The notes beneath the pieces were generated by a model. That model saw only the letters and a list, made by a program, of their open reading frames with translations. It was not told the DNA's origin and made no database searches. From Sporolactobacillus shoreicorticis (GTDB lineage: Bacteria; Bacillota; Bacilli; Bacillales; Sporolactobacillaceae), in NCBI RefSeq assembly GCF_024125445.1, contig NZ_JAMXWM010000015.1, positions 36,040 to 100,039 of the forward strand: 64,000 bases of DNA, read 5' to 3'. Positions 1 to 8,692 of the stretch are shown here, piece by piece (the first letter of the stretch is position 1; each line of letters starts with the position of its first letter). The position numbers and the translations under genes are program-made.

Positions 1-276
1 CCGCCCGTGCAGCAATCACAAACCTACCAACCGCCACAAGCATTCTATCAGAACAGCGGCTGGCAGGCAAGTGGAATGAACGTGCCGCCTGTGCAGCCAG
101 TACAGCCAACGCAGCCCGCGCAACCCGGATTTTTAAAACCGTTTCTCGGCCAAGACGGCCACATTGATGTGGGCAAAATGGTAAATGGGGCAACGCAGCT
201 GGTAAACGTCATTAATCAAACGGCACCGGCAATCAAACAATTGTCTCCGCTGCTCAATTTCTTTAAGAAGCCATAA
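1..276 (+). CDS. YppG-like protein, C-terminal part (cut by window edge)
   Basis: Open from the first base of the window, so the true start lies upstream; 91 residues are visible. The first half is rich in Gln, Pro and Tyr (repeated QPxQP/VQPTQPAQP), a low-complexity style common in spore coat-associated proteins. The C-terminal half, from GFLKPFLGQDGHIDVGKMV to NFFKKP, matches what I know of the YppG-like family: a 'F..DG.ID..KM...T.Q.V...NQ..P..K...' segment at the end of a P/Q-rich protein. Function in the family is unknown; a coat or sporulation role is an inference. A hairpin terminator follows 22 bases after the stop. Confidence 0.6.
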   Translation, partial: PPVQQSQTYQPPQAFYQNSGWQASGMNVPPVQPVQPTQPAQPGFLKPFLGQDGHIDVGKMVNGATQLVNVINQTAPAIKQLSPLLNFFKKP

Positions 277-297
277 TTATTAAAGCAACAATAGTAA

Positions 298-341
298 AAG
301 AACCGTTCCGCCGAACGTACGTTCGTTAGAGCGGTTCCTTT
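298..341. terminator. bidirectional intrinsic terminator
   Basis: Imperfect hairpin with arms GAACCGtTC / GAgCGGTTC and an inner CGAACGTACGTTCG palindrome, flanked by A- and T-rich ends. It separates the YppG-like gene from the convergent gene at 372-1046 and can serve both. Confidence 0.7.
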
Positions 342-371
342 TATTCGATCAGAAAGGAACTTAACCAATCA

Positions 372-1046
372 TCACGTTGTTCTTTGCAGCCATTTCTTAT
401 AATCCTGCGGCAAAAGACTGCTGAGTTTTTTATTGATCGCAGCATTCGGGTCGAGTCCTTTCTTAAAATGAACAGCATCAAGACCCTCATGATCCTTTTT
501 CATTAATCCAATAATCAACGCTGCTATAACTTCACCATCAGCCCTTTCAGAAATCAGGTTCAAGTCCGTCCGAAAAATAACTGCCTCTTTTCTCTTTATT
601 TTTCGCAAAAGGTTAACAAAAAACAATTCCATTTCATTCGCAGCTTTTCCTCGGGCAGAAATCGGATGCGCCGGACTTTTCATCCATGTCTCCTCAGCAC
701 GTTCCCCACACACTTCCAATGAAGAAAGAAAAAGTACACGTTGCATTTGCGGCAAATTCACAAATAGGCGACGTATTCTTTTCTTCAACCGATCATTGCT
801 TTCCCGATTTATTCGAAAGGTGTCGGCAAGAATAAGATACGTTCCTTCCGCCCGCTGCTCATCTCGTTCACACTGAAACAGCGCGTTGCGCCCCAAAAAA
901 AGTTCGTTTTCTTCTTCACGATCCTTCTCTTCTTCGCTCGTCGCCGAACTAATGGAATAGACGCGAATTCCCGCGTCAAGCAGTCTTTCAGTAAGAAAAA
1001 AGCCAATAGACGAGAGTCCGCCAAACACCAATGCTTCTTCCATCAA
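372..1046 (-). CDS. NAD(P)-binding Rossmann-fold (SDR/epimerase-like) protein
   Basis: 224 residues. The start EALVFGGLSSIGFFLTERLL is a beta-alpha-beta nucleotide-binding fold with a degenerate GxxGxxG (G-G-L-S-S-I-G) motif, followed by a second strand 'IRVYSIS'. A central 'VLFLSSLEVCG' resembles the strand carrying the serine of extended SDR/NAD-dependent epimerases, but no clear YxxxK pair is visible, so catalysis is doubtful. The residue 40-80 region is rich in Glu/Arg and the C-terminus in Lys. It lies downstream of and on the same strand as the yitW-like gene (147-base gap). I do not recognise a specific substrate or orthologue. Confidence 0.5.
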   Translation of the reverse strand: MMEEALVFGGLSSIGFFLTERLLDAGIRVYSISSATSEEEKDREEENELFLGRNALFQCERDEQRAEGTYLILADTFRINRESNDRLKKRIRRLFVNLPQMQRVLFLSSLEVCGERAEETWMKSPAHPISARGKAANEMELFFVNLLRKIKRKEAVIFRTDLNLISERADGEVIAALIIGLMKKDHEGLDAVHFKKGLDPNAAINKKLSSLLPQDYKKWLQRTT

Positions 1047-1193
1047 TTTACCCCCTGCTCCCGCACAAAAACATGCACATAAAAAGATATGCCGAGAATG
1101 ATGCGTTCATCACCTGAGACGGTGTTAAGGTGAAACGCAAAAATACCGAAGCAGAATTTGCGTCCTGCTCCGGCCGATCATGCAGCAAATGGT

Positions 1194-1520
1194 TCATTCT
1201 GAAAGTCCAAGTGCAATTCGGGCATACCGCGACATGCGCTCCTTCGTCCACGGCGGATCCCATACAAAATTCACATCTACTTGATTTACTTCGTCGATCT
1301 CTCCAAGTGTGCGCTTAACGTCATAGGAAAGAGACGCAGACAGCGGACAGCCCATAAAGGTCAGCGTCATGGTTACAATTACATTGTTTTCTTCATCTAT
1401 ATCGACGCCATACACGAGCCCCAGGTTGACGATATCTACGCCTAATTCAGGATCAATAACATCTTCCAACGCCTCAAGTATGCGGTCTTTCAATTCTTCA
1501 GAAGAACTGTTCTCAGCCAC
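1194..1520 (-). CDS. yitW: MIP18/DUF59 family Fe-S assembly protein (YitW/SufT-like)
   Basis: 108 residues, the usual length of the family. The sequence 'ILEALEDVIDPELGVDIVNLGLVYGVDI' is the DUF59 signature (V.DPE.G..IV.LGLV), followed by 'VTMTLTFMGCP', which carries the conserved Cys, and 'VNFVWDPPWTKERMS', the typical 'W.P.W....M' C-terminal motif. Family members (SufT, PaaD, MIP18) help to mature or deliver Fe-S clusters in the cytoplasm. The gene has an AGGAGG-type SD upstream of ATG at 1520. It is divergent from another Fe-S-related gene (Nfu_N domain at 1703), so the pair may be functionally linked. Confidence 0.88.
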   Translation of the reverse strand: MAENSSSEELKDRILEALEDVIDPELGVDIVNLGLVYGVDIDEENNVIVTMTLTFMGCPLSASLSYDVKRTLGEIDEVNQVDVNFVWDPPWTKERMSRYARIALGLSE

Positions 1521-1702
1521 TGCAAATACCTCCTTCCTCTTCGAACTTACGTTTAGTATAACTGAATATCCGGCCTATTTCATCTCTCAGATCGTCTCCA
1601 TGTTGCCATTCCAGGATTCCTTTTATGCGATTTGTTCCCTCATGATATATAATGAAAAAAACGACATGATTCGATCACTTAATCATAGAAAGGAAAATCC
1701 AG

Positions 1703-1954
1703 ATGAAATTGACCATGACGTCCACGCCAAACCCGAATGCATTAAAATTCACCGCTGAAGAATCTCTGTTTTCAAAACGGATCGAAGTCTTCAAAACGAA
1801 TCAGACAAATTCTCCAATTTTAACAAAATTAATTGCAATAAACGGTGTCATCAGTCTTTTCGGTTTCAATAATTTTATCACCGTCTGCAAATCACCGGAA
1901 GCCTCATGGGATGATCTGCTTCCTCAGATTAACGCAGCACTTAAGGAATTATAG
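1703..1954 (+). CDS. stand-alone Nfu/NifU N-terminal domain protein
   Basis: 83 residues. 'TSTPNPNALKFTAEESLF' near the start is the hallmark TPNPNALKF motif of the Nfu N-terminal domain (as in Nfu1 and in B. subtilis YpgR/CvfC). The rest, 'LIAINGVISLFGFNNFITVCKSPEASWDDLLPQINAALKEL', is the remainder of that domain. It lacks the C-terminal NifU CxxC domain, so it cannot carry a cluster through that motif and probably acts as an accessory module. The start ATG has an AAAGGA SD eight bases upstream. It is divergent from yitW with 182 bases between. Confidence 0.8.
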   Translation: MKLTMTSTPNPNALKFTAEESLFSKRIEVFKTNQTNSPILTKLIAINGVISLFGFNNFITVCKSPEASWDDLLPQINAALKEL

Positions 1955-2025
1955 GTCGTTCTTCCTTAAATTAAAATCTGAGAATTCGTGTTTGTCATAC
2001 GGGGGACTTTATGAATACAAAGAAA

Positions 2026-2057
2026 AAAAGTCTGCGCCGTCAAACACACAGACTTTT
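2026..2057 (-). terminator. intrinsic terminator of the PTS gene
   Basis: Hairpin AAAAGTCTG / CAGACTTTT followed on the minus strand by a run of seven T. It lies 15 bases beyond the stop of the PTS gene. Confidence 0.85.
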
Positions 2058-2071
2058 CGCTAACCGTTCAA

Positions 2072-3970
2072 TTAATCAAAGGTGACAATATCTGATTCGT
2101 TCAGCGCCACATGTCCGCTCTTTTTAAGCACAACATGCTTTGATGGGTCAAGGTTTGTAAAGATTACAGGACTGATCAGCGAAGGAACTTTATCCTTAAT
2201 TGCCTCAATATCAAAAGATATCAGTTTCTGCCCTTTTACAACGCCCTCGCCCTCCTGCACGTAATTGATAAACCCCTCGCCATTCAACGTGACCGTATCA
2301 ATGCCGATATGAATCAATACCTCTAAGCCATCGCTTCCCGTCAAACCAATCGCATGTTTTGTCGGGAACACGCCGCTTACTTTTCCGTCAACTGGAGAAA
2401 CAACCAGTCCTTCCTCCGGATCAATAGCAAAACCGTCGCCCATCATTTTTTCGGAGAAAACTTTATCCGGAACATCAGTAATTGACAGCAGTTTGCCTTT
2501 TATTGGCGCGCATACAGATTCTGCTCCGATCGTTACAGTCACCAGACTTGGCTCAGACGCCGTTATCCCAGTATCAGGAAGATCGGCAGATGATTGAACG
2601 AGTTTCTTCATTGCGTCTGCGACGAACTCCACATCGGTGCCAACGATAATCTGCAGATTCGTCTTATTTACTTTGACAACTCCATGAGCTCCGTGATGTT
2701 TCATTGCCGTACCATCGGCAATCTGCGAATCCGCAACCGTCAATCGGAGACGAGTCGTACAGTGATCAATGTTGGTAATATTTTCTTTGCCGCCGATATC
2801 TTTGATAAATCGAGCCGCCATCGCTTCATATTTATCGCCCGTTTCGCCAGCAGCGTTCGGATCAGGATTCGTCTCAATAAGATCATCGTCCTCACGACCG
2901 GGGGTCTTCAAATCGAACCATTTGATTGCAAAATAGAAAACAACAAAATAGATTGCCGCAAAGATAATGCCGACAAACAGTAACAGCAGTGGCTTTTGCG
3001 CAATTCGATAATTAATAATATAGTCGATTGCTCCTGCTGAAAAACTGAATCCGTCATGAATACCGAGCATATAAGTGACAGCCAGTGATAATGCGGTCAA
3101 AATAGCATGGATGACATAGAGTGCAGGCGCGAGGAACATAAATGAAAATTCAATCGGTTCCGTAACACCGGTGACAAACGATGTAAGTGCGATACCTGCG
3201 AGCATGCCGGTAACCGCCTTGCGTTTTTCCTTTTTTGCAGCGGCAATCATGGCAAAGCATGCGGCTGGAAGACCGAACATCATGATCGGGAAAAAGCCTG
3301 AGAGCAGCAGCCCGGCGTGCGGATCTCCATTGAGAAACCGCGTAATTTCACCGTGAAATCCTTTAAACGTACCGAATTCAAACCAGACAAGCGTATTTAT
3401 AACATGATGCAGACCAAGCGGCAAAAGCAAACGATTTAAAAGTCCGTAAATCGCAGCACCAAAGACACCGGCATCATATAACCATGTCGCCAGATGTGAC
3501 ATGCCTGTCTGAACATACGGCCAGACATAGCCGAAAATAAATCCAAGCACGAGCATTGCCCCTGACGTCACAATCGGAACAAAGCGGCGGCCGCCAAAGA
3601 AAGCGAGCCAGTCAGGCAGCTTAATATTATGATAACGATTATAAAGCATGCCGGCAATGATTCCAGCAATGATTCCGCCGAGTACACCAAGATTTATCGT
3701 CTTATTCAGAGAAGTCGCACAGGCGCTGAGTACGAAAAAGCCCATCGCGCCGGCAAGTGCGGCCGCTCCATTGTTATCCTTGGCAAAACCTACAGCAATG
3801 CCAATTGCGAAAATTAATGCAAGATTTGAAAAAACCGCGTTCCCGGCAGCCGCAATGAACGGTATATTAAGCAGATCCGGCTGACCAAAACGCAATAATA
3901 AGGCCGCCGCAGGAAGCGCAGCGATTGGAAGCATGAGCGACTTGCCTATTCTTTGAAGAAAACCCAACAT
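2072..3970 (-). CDS. nagE: PTS transporter subunit IICBA, N-acetylglucosamine-type
   Basis: 632 residues from ATG 3970, chosen because GGGGAGAG lies eight to ten bases upstream; an upstream in-frame TTG lacks a site. The start 'MLGFLQRIGKSLMLPIAALPAAALLLRFGQ' is typical of NagE/NagP. Residues 1-360 form the multi-spanning EIIC domain. EIIB follows near residue 390 with the phosphorylated Cys in 'NIDHCTTRLRLTV'. EIIA is C-terminal with the active His in 'VLIHIGIDTVTL'. The protein imports and phosphorylates N-acetylglucosamine (or possibly glucose) at the membrane using HPr. It is monocistronic, with a palindromic GntR-type site upstream. Specificity for GlcNAc rests on remembered sequence similarity to NagE. 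Confidence 0.87.
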   Translation of the reverse strand: MLGFLQRIGKSLMLPIAALPAAALLLRFGQPDLLNIPFIAAAGNAVFSNLALIFAIGIAVGFAKDNNGAAALAGAMGFFVLSACATSLNKTINLGVLGGIIAGIIAGMLYNRYHNIKLPDWLAFFGGRRFVPIVTSGAMLVLGFIFGYVWPYVQTGMSHLATWLYDAGVFGAAIYGLLNRLLLPLGLHHVINTLVWFEFGTFKGFHGEITRFLNGDPHAGLLLSGFFPIMMFGLPAACFAMIAAAKKEKRKAVTGMLAGIALTSFVTGVTEPIEFSFMFLAPALYVIHAILTALSLAVTYMLGIHDGFSFSAGAIDYIINYRIAQKPLLLLFVGIIFAAIYFVVFYFAIKWFDLKTPGREDDDLIETNPDPNAAGETGDKYEAMAARFIKDIGGKENITNIDHCTTRLRLTVADSQIADGTAMKHHGAHGVVKVNKTNLQIIVGTDVEFVADAMKKLVQSSADLPDTGITASEPSLVTVTIGAESVCAPIKGKLLSITDVPDKVFSEKMMGDGFAIDPEEGLVVSPVDGKVSGVFPTKHAIGLTGSDGLEVLIHIGIDTVTLNGEGFINYVQEGEGVVKGQKLISFDIEAIKDKVPSLISPVIFTNLDPSKHVVLKKSGHVALNESDIVTFD

Positions 3971-3990
3971 AATATCTCTCTCCCCTGTGA

Positions 3991-4050
3991 TCAATAATAA
4001 AAATATGAGGTCATAAACGGCAAAAAAGCAAACCGTTTCTTACAAATCAA
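3991..4050 (-). other. possible 19-residue leader ORF upstream of the PTS gene
   Basis: A TTG codon at 4050 opens a 19-codon frame (ending in SYFYY, stop TGA at 3991-3993). It is preceded at ideal distance (seven bases after AGGAGG) by an unusually strong AGGAGGGGG. The frame ends 20 bases before the nagE start. The strong ribosome site far from the nagE ATG is what draws attention; that it is translated is an inference. It could instead be a C-rich/G-rich operator. Confidence 0.25.
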
Positions 4051-4120
4051 TGCTCCCCCTCCTTTGATTTTTGTCATTGTTCTTCTACTATTCTGTCATT
4101 TTTGCATAAAAAGATCGGGT

Positions 4121-4130
4121 TGTCTAGACA
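4121..4130. promoter_or_regulatory. TGTCTAGACA palindrome, candidate NagR/YvoA-type operator
   Basis: A perfect 10-bp palindrome TGTCTAGACA lies about 150 bases upstream of nagE. GntR/HutC regulators of GlcNAc genes (YvoA/NagR, DasR) bind sites built around a TGGTCTAGACCA-like core. The central TCTAGA matches but the flanks differ, so the assignment is tentative. Confidence 0.4.
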
Positions 4131-4552
4131 TTTAGTTAAATTATTTGTCAGATTAATTAACTTTATATGTAACTTTTTTTCACCTTATTAATTCTTATGC
4201 TGTATTCATCAGATTATTAGTTAATCGAGCAAACCATCCGAGCTCAATCTTTCCTATTCGTTTGCAGTAACCGCGTACACAGAATAGGGGGACTTATGTA
4301 CCTTTTTTCACTTACCTTGATCAATCGTCTTTACTGTCTATGTTCATCCCATCGTTTTTTTGTGACATTTGTCCTATTTATTCTAGGTTTTTATTCCTAT
4401 TTCTGCCAATTAAGCGCGAATAATGTCAAATTATTTTGAACATAGATGCTTAATCTATCAATCTATCTAGAGTATAATCAATCTTATTTAATAGAGATAA
4501 GGGAGCATCATCGTTCATTACAAAAAATAGATTACAGGGAGATGATTCATCA

Positions 4553-6475
4553 ATGTTGAAAAAATGGGGCAAATTAGTCATTACTGCTTTTCTATCATTG
4601 CTACTTGTCTTTAGTTTGCTGCCGTCCTTTGCAGCTGCGGCATCCTCGAATAAAGCGGATCAGGAACTGACATCTGTCAAACAAGGAACCGGACGCTCCG
4701 TATTGGAAAATGCCGACTATTTCGGCGATCTTCCAGATGAAACGCCAGTTTCCGTAGATATCGTCTTAAAAGCCAACAATGAACGGCAGTTGCAATCCTA
4801 TATAGCGAAAACGGTTGATCCGAGCAGCGCGTTCTATCACAAATACCTGAACGTCACTCAATTTAAAAAAGCATTTGGCGCATCAGACATCACGGTTAAA
4901 GCACTCACTCATTACCTGAAAAAATACCATATCCATTCCAAAGTGTACGAAAATAACCTGATTGTCTCCGCAAGTGGGACTGCCGGAGACTTCAACAAGG
5001 CTTTCAGCGTCACCATACGAAAAGCAAAATTCAGAGGTAAAAGCTTCCATGCAGTAAAAAAAGGACCAAAGCTACCCCGCTTTCTTGCGAATCATGTATT
5101 GGCGGTTCTTGGCTTAACCAACTATTCCGAGCTGACGCCTCGCGCAGTAAAACGGCCCCTTAAAATGACACCGAACGCAAGCGGTGGACCGCTCAATCTC
5201 GATCCTTCCGATCTTATTAAGCAGTACAATGTCAGCCCGTTGTATGATCAAGGGGCAACCGGCAAAGGGCAGACAATAGGTATCGTTACGTTAGCAGACT
5301 TTAACGCTGAGGATGCTTATAGTTTCTGGGAACAGGAAGGCATTGATGTTAAAGCAGATCGCATTCACAAGATTCTTGTCGACGGCGGGTCCGACTGGAA
5401 CGGATATGAGGAAACGTCGCTTGATGTTGAGCAATCCGGGGCGCTTGCTCCACAGGCGGACGTTAATGTCTACATCGGACCGAACACAGACGCCGGGTTC
5501 GTAAACGCGTTCGCCACCGCAATTAATGAAAACAAAGCCTCACAGATCTCTGTGAGCTGGGGACTCAGTGAATCGGCAATCAGCGCCGCTATTAAAGATC
5601 AAACCGAGGATCCCGCTTACGCTCTTGTCTACAATCAGTTGTTTGAACAAGCCGCAGCTCAAGGCATTTCGATGTTCGCTTCCGCTGGGGATGCTGGCGC
5701 TTATGACGCCAGCCGCGATGTGGGCACCTACAATTTAGCAGTTGATAATCCGGCCGACAGCCCTTATATTACCGCCGCCGGAGGAACAACACTCCCCTGG
5801 TCCTATACAACGAAGACAGGGGTTCAAGTCAACGTTTCATCCGAACGTGCCTGGGGCTGGAATTATCTTTATCCCTATTTTGATTCGCTCGGTCTCGGAA
5901 CGCCGGAAGGATGGGCAAACTATTACTTTGTCGGCGGGGGCGGGGGCTTCAGCAAGCTGTTCCGAACTCCTGATTATCAGAAAGGGATTGCCGGCGTCAA
6001 TCGTTTTACAGCCGTTCAGCTCTGGCAGCCAAGTTCTGATTTTGGTTCGGTCACGCGGCTCAGTGATCCGAAGACTGTTACAGGGAGATCAAGCGGAAGA
6101 AATATGCCTGATGTATCGCTCAACGCGGATCCATATACAGGTTATAAAGTATTTCTCTCCGATCCTAATGCACCAGGCACAAATTCCGGATTCAGCACAT
6201 TTGGAGGAACAAGTGTCGTGTCGCCGCAGCTTGCCGGCCTGACTGCGCTGATCAACAGTACGCAAAAAGGACGCATTGGTTTCTGGAACAGTCAAATTTA
6301 TCGATTCGCCAAGCAAAAGAACTCACCGTTCCACCCGCTAAGCGCGACTGGAACAGAAAATACCAATCTCTATTACACTGGTACAAAGGGGACCATTTAT
6401 AACCAGAGCACCGGACTCGGTACAATTGACGTTGCTTCACTTGCAAAGCATTTTAAGTCTCCTTATTCGCGCTGA
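4553..6475 (+). CDS. secreted S53 family serine protease (pro-kumamolisin type)
   Basis: 640 residues. It has a signal peptide (MLKKWGK, hydrophobic core, AAAASS) and a pro-kumamolisin activation domain at about residues 40-190. The sedolisin catalytic domain follows from about 215. The family Glu-Asp pair is E287 and D291 in 'YEETSLDVEQSGAL', the oxyanion Asp is about D380 in 'SAGDAG', and the nucleophile is S554 in 'GGTSVVSP'. A C-terminal 'TGLGTIDVASL' fits the Ca-binding end. All key residues are present, so it should be an active secreted endopeptidase, commonly acid-active in this family. The length fits prepro-kumamolisins. The gene is single and followed by a terminator. The start has GGGAGATGATTCATCA ATG upstream. 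Confidence 0.93.
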   Translation: MLKKWGKLVITAFLSLLLVFSLLPSFAAAASSNKADQELTSVKQGTGRSVLENADYFGDLPDETPVSVDIVLKANNERQLQSYIAKTVDPSSAFYHKYLNVTQFKKAFGASDITVKALTHYLKKYHIHSKVYENNLIVSASGTAGDFNKAFSVTIRKAKFRGKSFHAVKKGPKLPRFLANHVLAVLGLTNYSELTPRAVKRPLKMTPNASGGPLNLDPSDLIKQYNVSPLYDQGATGKGQTIGIVTLADFNAEDAYSFWEQEGIDVKADRIHKILVDGGSDWNGYEETSLDVEQSGALAPQADVNVYIGPNTDAGFVNAFATAINENKASQISVSWGLSESAISAAIKDQTEDPAYALVYNQLFEQAAAQGISMFASAGDAGAYDASRDVGTYNLAVDNPADSPYITAAGGTTLPWSYTTKTGVQVNVSSERAWGWNYLYPYFDSLGLGTPEGWANYYFVGGGGGFSKLFRTPDYQKGIAGVNRFTAVQLWQPSSDFGSVTRLSDPKTVTGRSSGRNMPDVSLNADPYTGYKVFLSDPNAPGTNSGFSTFGGTSVVSPQLAGLTALINSTQKGRIGFWNSQIYRFAKQKNSPFHPLSATGTENTNLYYTGTKGTIYNQSTGLGTIDVASLAKHFKSPYSR

Positions 6476-6518
6476 CCCACATTTCGAACCAGATCACAAA
6501 TGAACACATGAGAATAAC

Positions 6519-6560
6519 AAAGAACGGCTCAACCATCCTAACTTGGCGGAGCCGTTCTTT
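6519..6560. terminator. intrinsic terminator between protease and asparagine synthetase
   Basis: Strong hairpin AAAGAACGGCTC / GAGCCGTTCTTT with an 18-base loop and T-rich flanks, 43 bases after the protease stop; the opposite arm can serve the convergent gene ending at 6628. Confidence 0.85.
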
Positions 6561-6627
6561 CTTTATTGGTTTTCATCCAAAATTATCTCTGATTTAAAAG
6601 CGTCGGCGAATGTTCTTTTGAATACAG

Positions 6628-8478
6628 TTATTGATCAAGAATGTTCACATTGTACGTCTTTAGCCATTCGTTCATTTGCGCCATATGGGCAATCAGCTGA
6701 GGACCGGACATCAACTGACCGAACCATGGCGTTTTAAATGAATTACCTTTCGTATCAATGAGTGCCTGCAGTTTCTGTTTGTCTACTAATTCAAGCAATG
6801 GCGAACTTGGCGTATCGACCACCTTCTGCAGCCATTTTGAGACAGCTTCCGTATACTTCGGATGATAGGTTTTCGGATACGGGCTTTTTTTGCGATAAAG
6901 CACATCATCAGGCAGATAACCCTTGAGTGCTGCGCGCAGAATACCTTTCTCATGACCGTCCAGCATTTTCATCGTCCACGGCACATTCCACATGTACTGG
7001 ACGATTCGGTGGTCAGCAAATGGCACGCGTACCTCAAGGCTTGCACCCATACTCATGCGATCTTTACGGTCAAGCAATGCAGTCATAAACCAGTTCATGT
7101 TCAAGTAGAATAGTTCGCGCCGTTTCGCATCGATAACCGATTCGCCCTCGAGCTTAGGCGTTTCGGCAACCGTCTCGTTAAACCGTGCCATTTCGTATTC
7201 TTTAAGGTTTAATTTGCTTCCCCATTTGTCATTGAGCAGATCCTGACGTGCATTGATTGAACGCATCCATGGAAAGCCTTCTTTAGCCGATGTTTCTGGG
7301 CTGTGAAACCAAGGATAGCCTCCGAAGATCTCATCAGCGCACTCTCCGGAAAGGGCAACGGTAAATTCCTTGCGAATCCCCTCGCAAAGCCAGAGAAGTG
7401 AGGAATCAACATCGGCATAACCTGGCATATCACGAACCACAATCGCTTTTTTCAGATAAGAAACAAGCTGTTCATTATTAATAATGAGATTATGGTGTAC
7501 CGTACCGAGGTATTTGGAAACCTCTTCAATGAAGGGCGCGTCACTATTCGGCTGGAATTTACTTGTTTTGAAGTAACGGTTATTGCCCACATAATCAATG
7601 GAAAAGGTATGCAATGGCGGACGTTTCTGTTCTTGAAAGTATTCGGAGGCAATCGCCGAAATACCACTGGAATCCAGCCCTCCCGACAGAAAGGTTGCCA
7701 CCGGAACATCCGCATAAAGCTGACGTTTAACCGCATCCGTAACAAGATAACGCAGATGGACAATCGTATCCTCCAAACTGTCTGTATGAACATGGCTCGC
7801 CACATTCCAGTAACGCCATATTTTCATGCCGTCTTTCGTAAATGTGAATGCATGAGCCGGGCGAAGATCATGCATACCCAAATAGACGCCGTGTCCCGGC
7901 GTCCGCGACGGACCGAGTCCGAATACTTCATACAGCCCTTCGCGATCTATTTCCGGCCGTACGTCGGGATGCGCAAGAATTGCCTTCAATTCAGAACCAA
8001 ACAGCAGTCTGCCGCCCGATTCCTTATAGAAAAACGGTTTGACACCCATGCGGTCGCGTGCACCGAATAAGGTCTCCTTGGCAGTATCCCAGACCGCAAA
8101 TGCAAAAATACCATTGAAATGATCGACGCAGTTTTCCCGCCATTCAATATAAGCGGTCAGCAGTACCTCAGTATCTGAGTGCCCCTGAAAGGTGTAGCCC
8201 TTTTTTAACAGATCCAAACGAATTTCCTCAGTATTGTATAGCTCTCCATTGTAAACGAGTACGTACTCATGATGATTCACTGTTTTTTTCATCGGCTGAC
8301 AGCCGCCTTCAGGATCGACAACGACCAGGCGTGCGTGCCCAAGCGCTGCATGCTCCGACACATAGGTGTTCAAATCGTCCGGCCCGCGATGATTCATCGT
8401 TTCAGCCATCCGTTTGATTGTCTTTCCCGCGCCGCGCAAATCCTGCCGCCAGTCGATCCAGCCTGTGATTCCGCACAT
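6628..8478 (-). CDS. asnO: glutamine-hydrolysing asparagine synthetase (AsnB/AsnO type)
   Basis: 616 residues beginning MCGITGWIDW: after removal of Met, Cys is the N-terminal nucleophile of the class II glutaminase domain (residues 2-210; 'HRGPDD' and 'YNGELYN' motifs). The synthetase domain contains the ATP PP-loop 'FLSGGLDSSGISA' and 'ALSGECADEIFGGYPW'. It makes asparagine from aspartate, ATP and glutamine in the cytoplasm. The length and the start 'GITGW.DW..DL' resemble B. subtilis AsnO, the sporulation-linked paralogue of the three, more than AsnB. SD AAAGGATG precedes the ATG. No T-box leader could be seen upstream. It is monocistronic, with a terminator on the 3' side. Confidence 0.92.
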   Translation of the reverse strand: MCGITGWIDWRQDLRGAGKTIKRMAETMNHRGPDDLNTYVSEHAALGHARLVVVDPEGGCQPMKKTVNHHEYVLVYNGELYNTEEIRLDLLKKGYTFQGHSDTEVLLTAYIEWRENCVDHFNGIFAFAVWDTAKETLFGARDRMGVKPFFYKESGGRLLFGSELKAILAHPDVRPEIDREGLYEVFGLGPSRTPGHGVYLGMHDLRPAHAFTFTKDGMKIWRYWNVASHVHTDSLEDTIVHLRYLVTDAVKRQLYADVPVATFLSGGLDSSGISAIASEYFQEQKRPPLHTFSIDYVGNNRYFKTSKFQPNSDAPFIEEVSKYLGTVHHNLIINNEQLVSYLKKAIVVRDMPGYADVDSSLLWLCEGIRKEFTVALSGECADEIFGGYPWFHSPETSAKEGFPWMRSINARQDLLNDKWGSKLNLKEYEMARFNETVAETPKLEGESVIDAKRRELFYLNMNWFMTALLDRKDRMSMGASLEVRVPFADHRIVQYMWNVPWTMKMLDGHEKGILRAALKGYLPDDVLYRKKSPYPKTYHPKYTEAVSKWLQKVVDTPSSPLLELVDKQKLQALIDTKGNSFKTPWFGQLMSGPQLIAHMAQMNEWLKTYNVNILDQ

Positions 8479-8692
8479 TTCTCATGTCATCCTTTCTTGC
8501 CGCCATTGGGCATTAACCTCATCACATCTTATGCAATACTGCTGGGCACGTGAGCAATGATGCCGCTCATTCCCAGGTGCATTTCTGAACCAATGGCCGG
8601 AGAGAATCATCTAATTTTTAATAAGACGGTCGAAAAACGCTATTTTCATTGAAAAATATAATGAACGAAATGAAAAGGCAGAGGAATAACGG

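Larger units (their letters stand above)
3971..4552. other. 582-bp divergent intergenic region (nagE / protease)
   Basis: Apart from the leader ORF candidate and the palindrome at 4121-4130, this stretch is AT-rich and has no convincing gene. It holds the promoters of the two divergent genes. A TATAAT hexamer at 4473-4478, about 75 bases upstream of the protease start, could be its -10 element, but no good -35 hexamer is seen at the right distance. Confidence 0.5.

Noticed and set aside
1048..1263. Minus-strand open frame between the Rossmann-fold gene and yitW
   Set aside because: It overlaps the 3' end of yitW out of frame, has no family features and no SD; taken as a shadow.
3971..4080. 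CcpA cre site near AAACGGTTTGC
   Set aside because: It matches the cre consensus only in its centre; outer positions disagree.
8479..8692. T-box leader for asparagine synthetase
   Set aside because: No T-box sequence (TGGNACCGCG-type) and no terminator/antiterminator pair visible.
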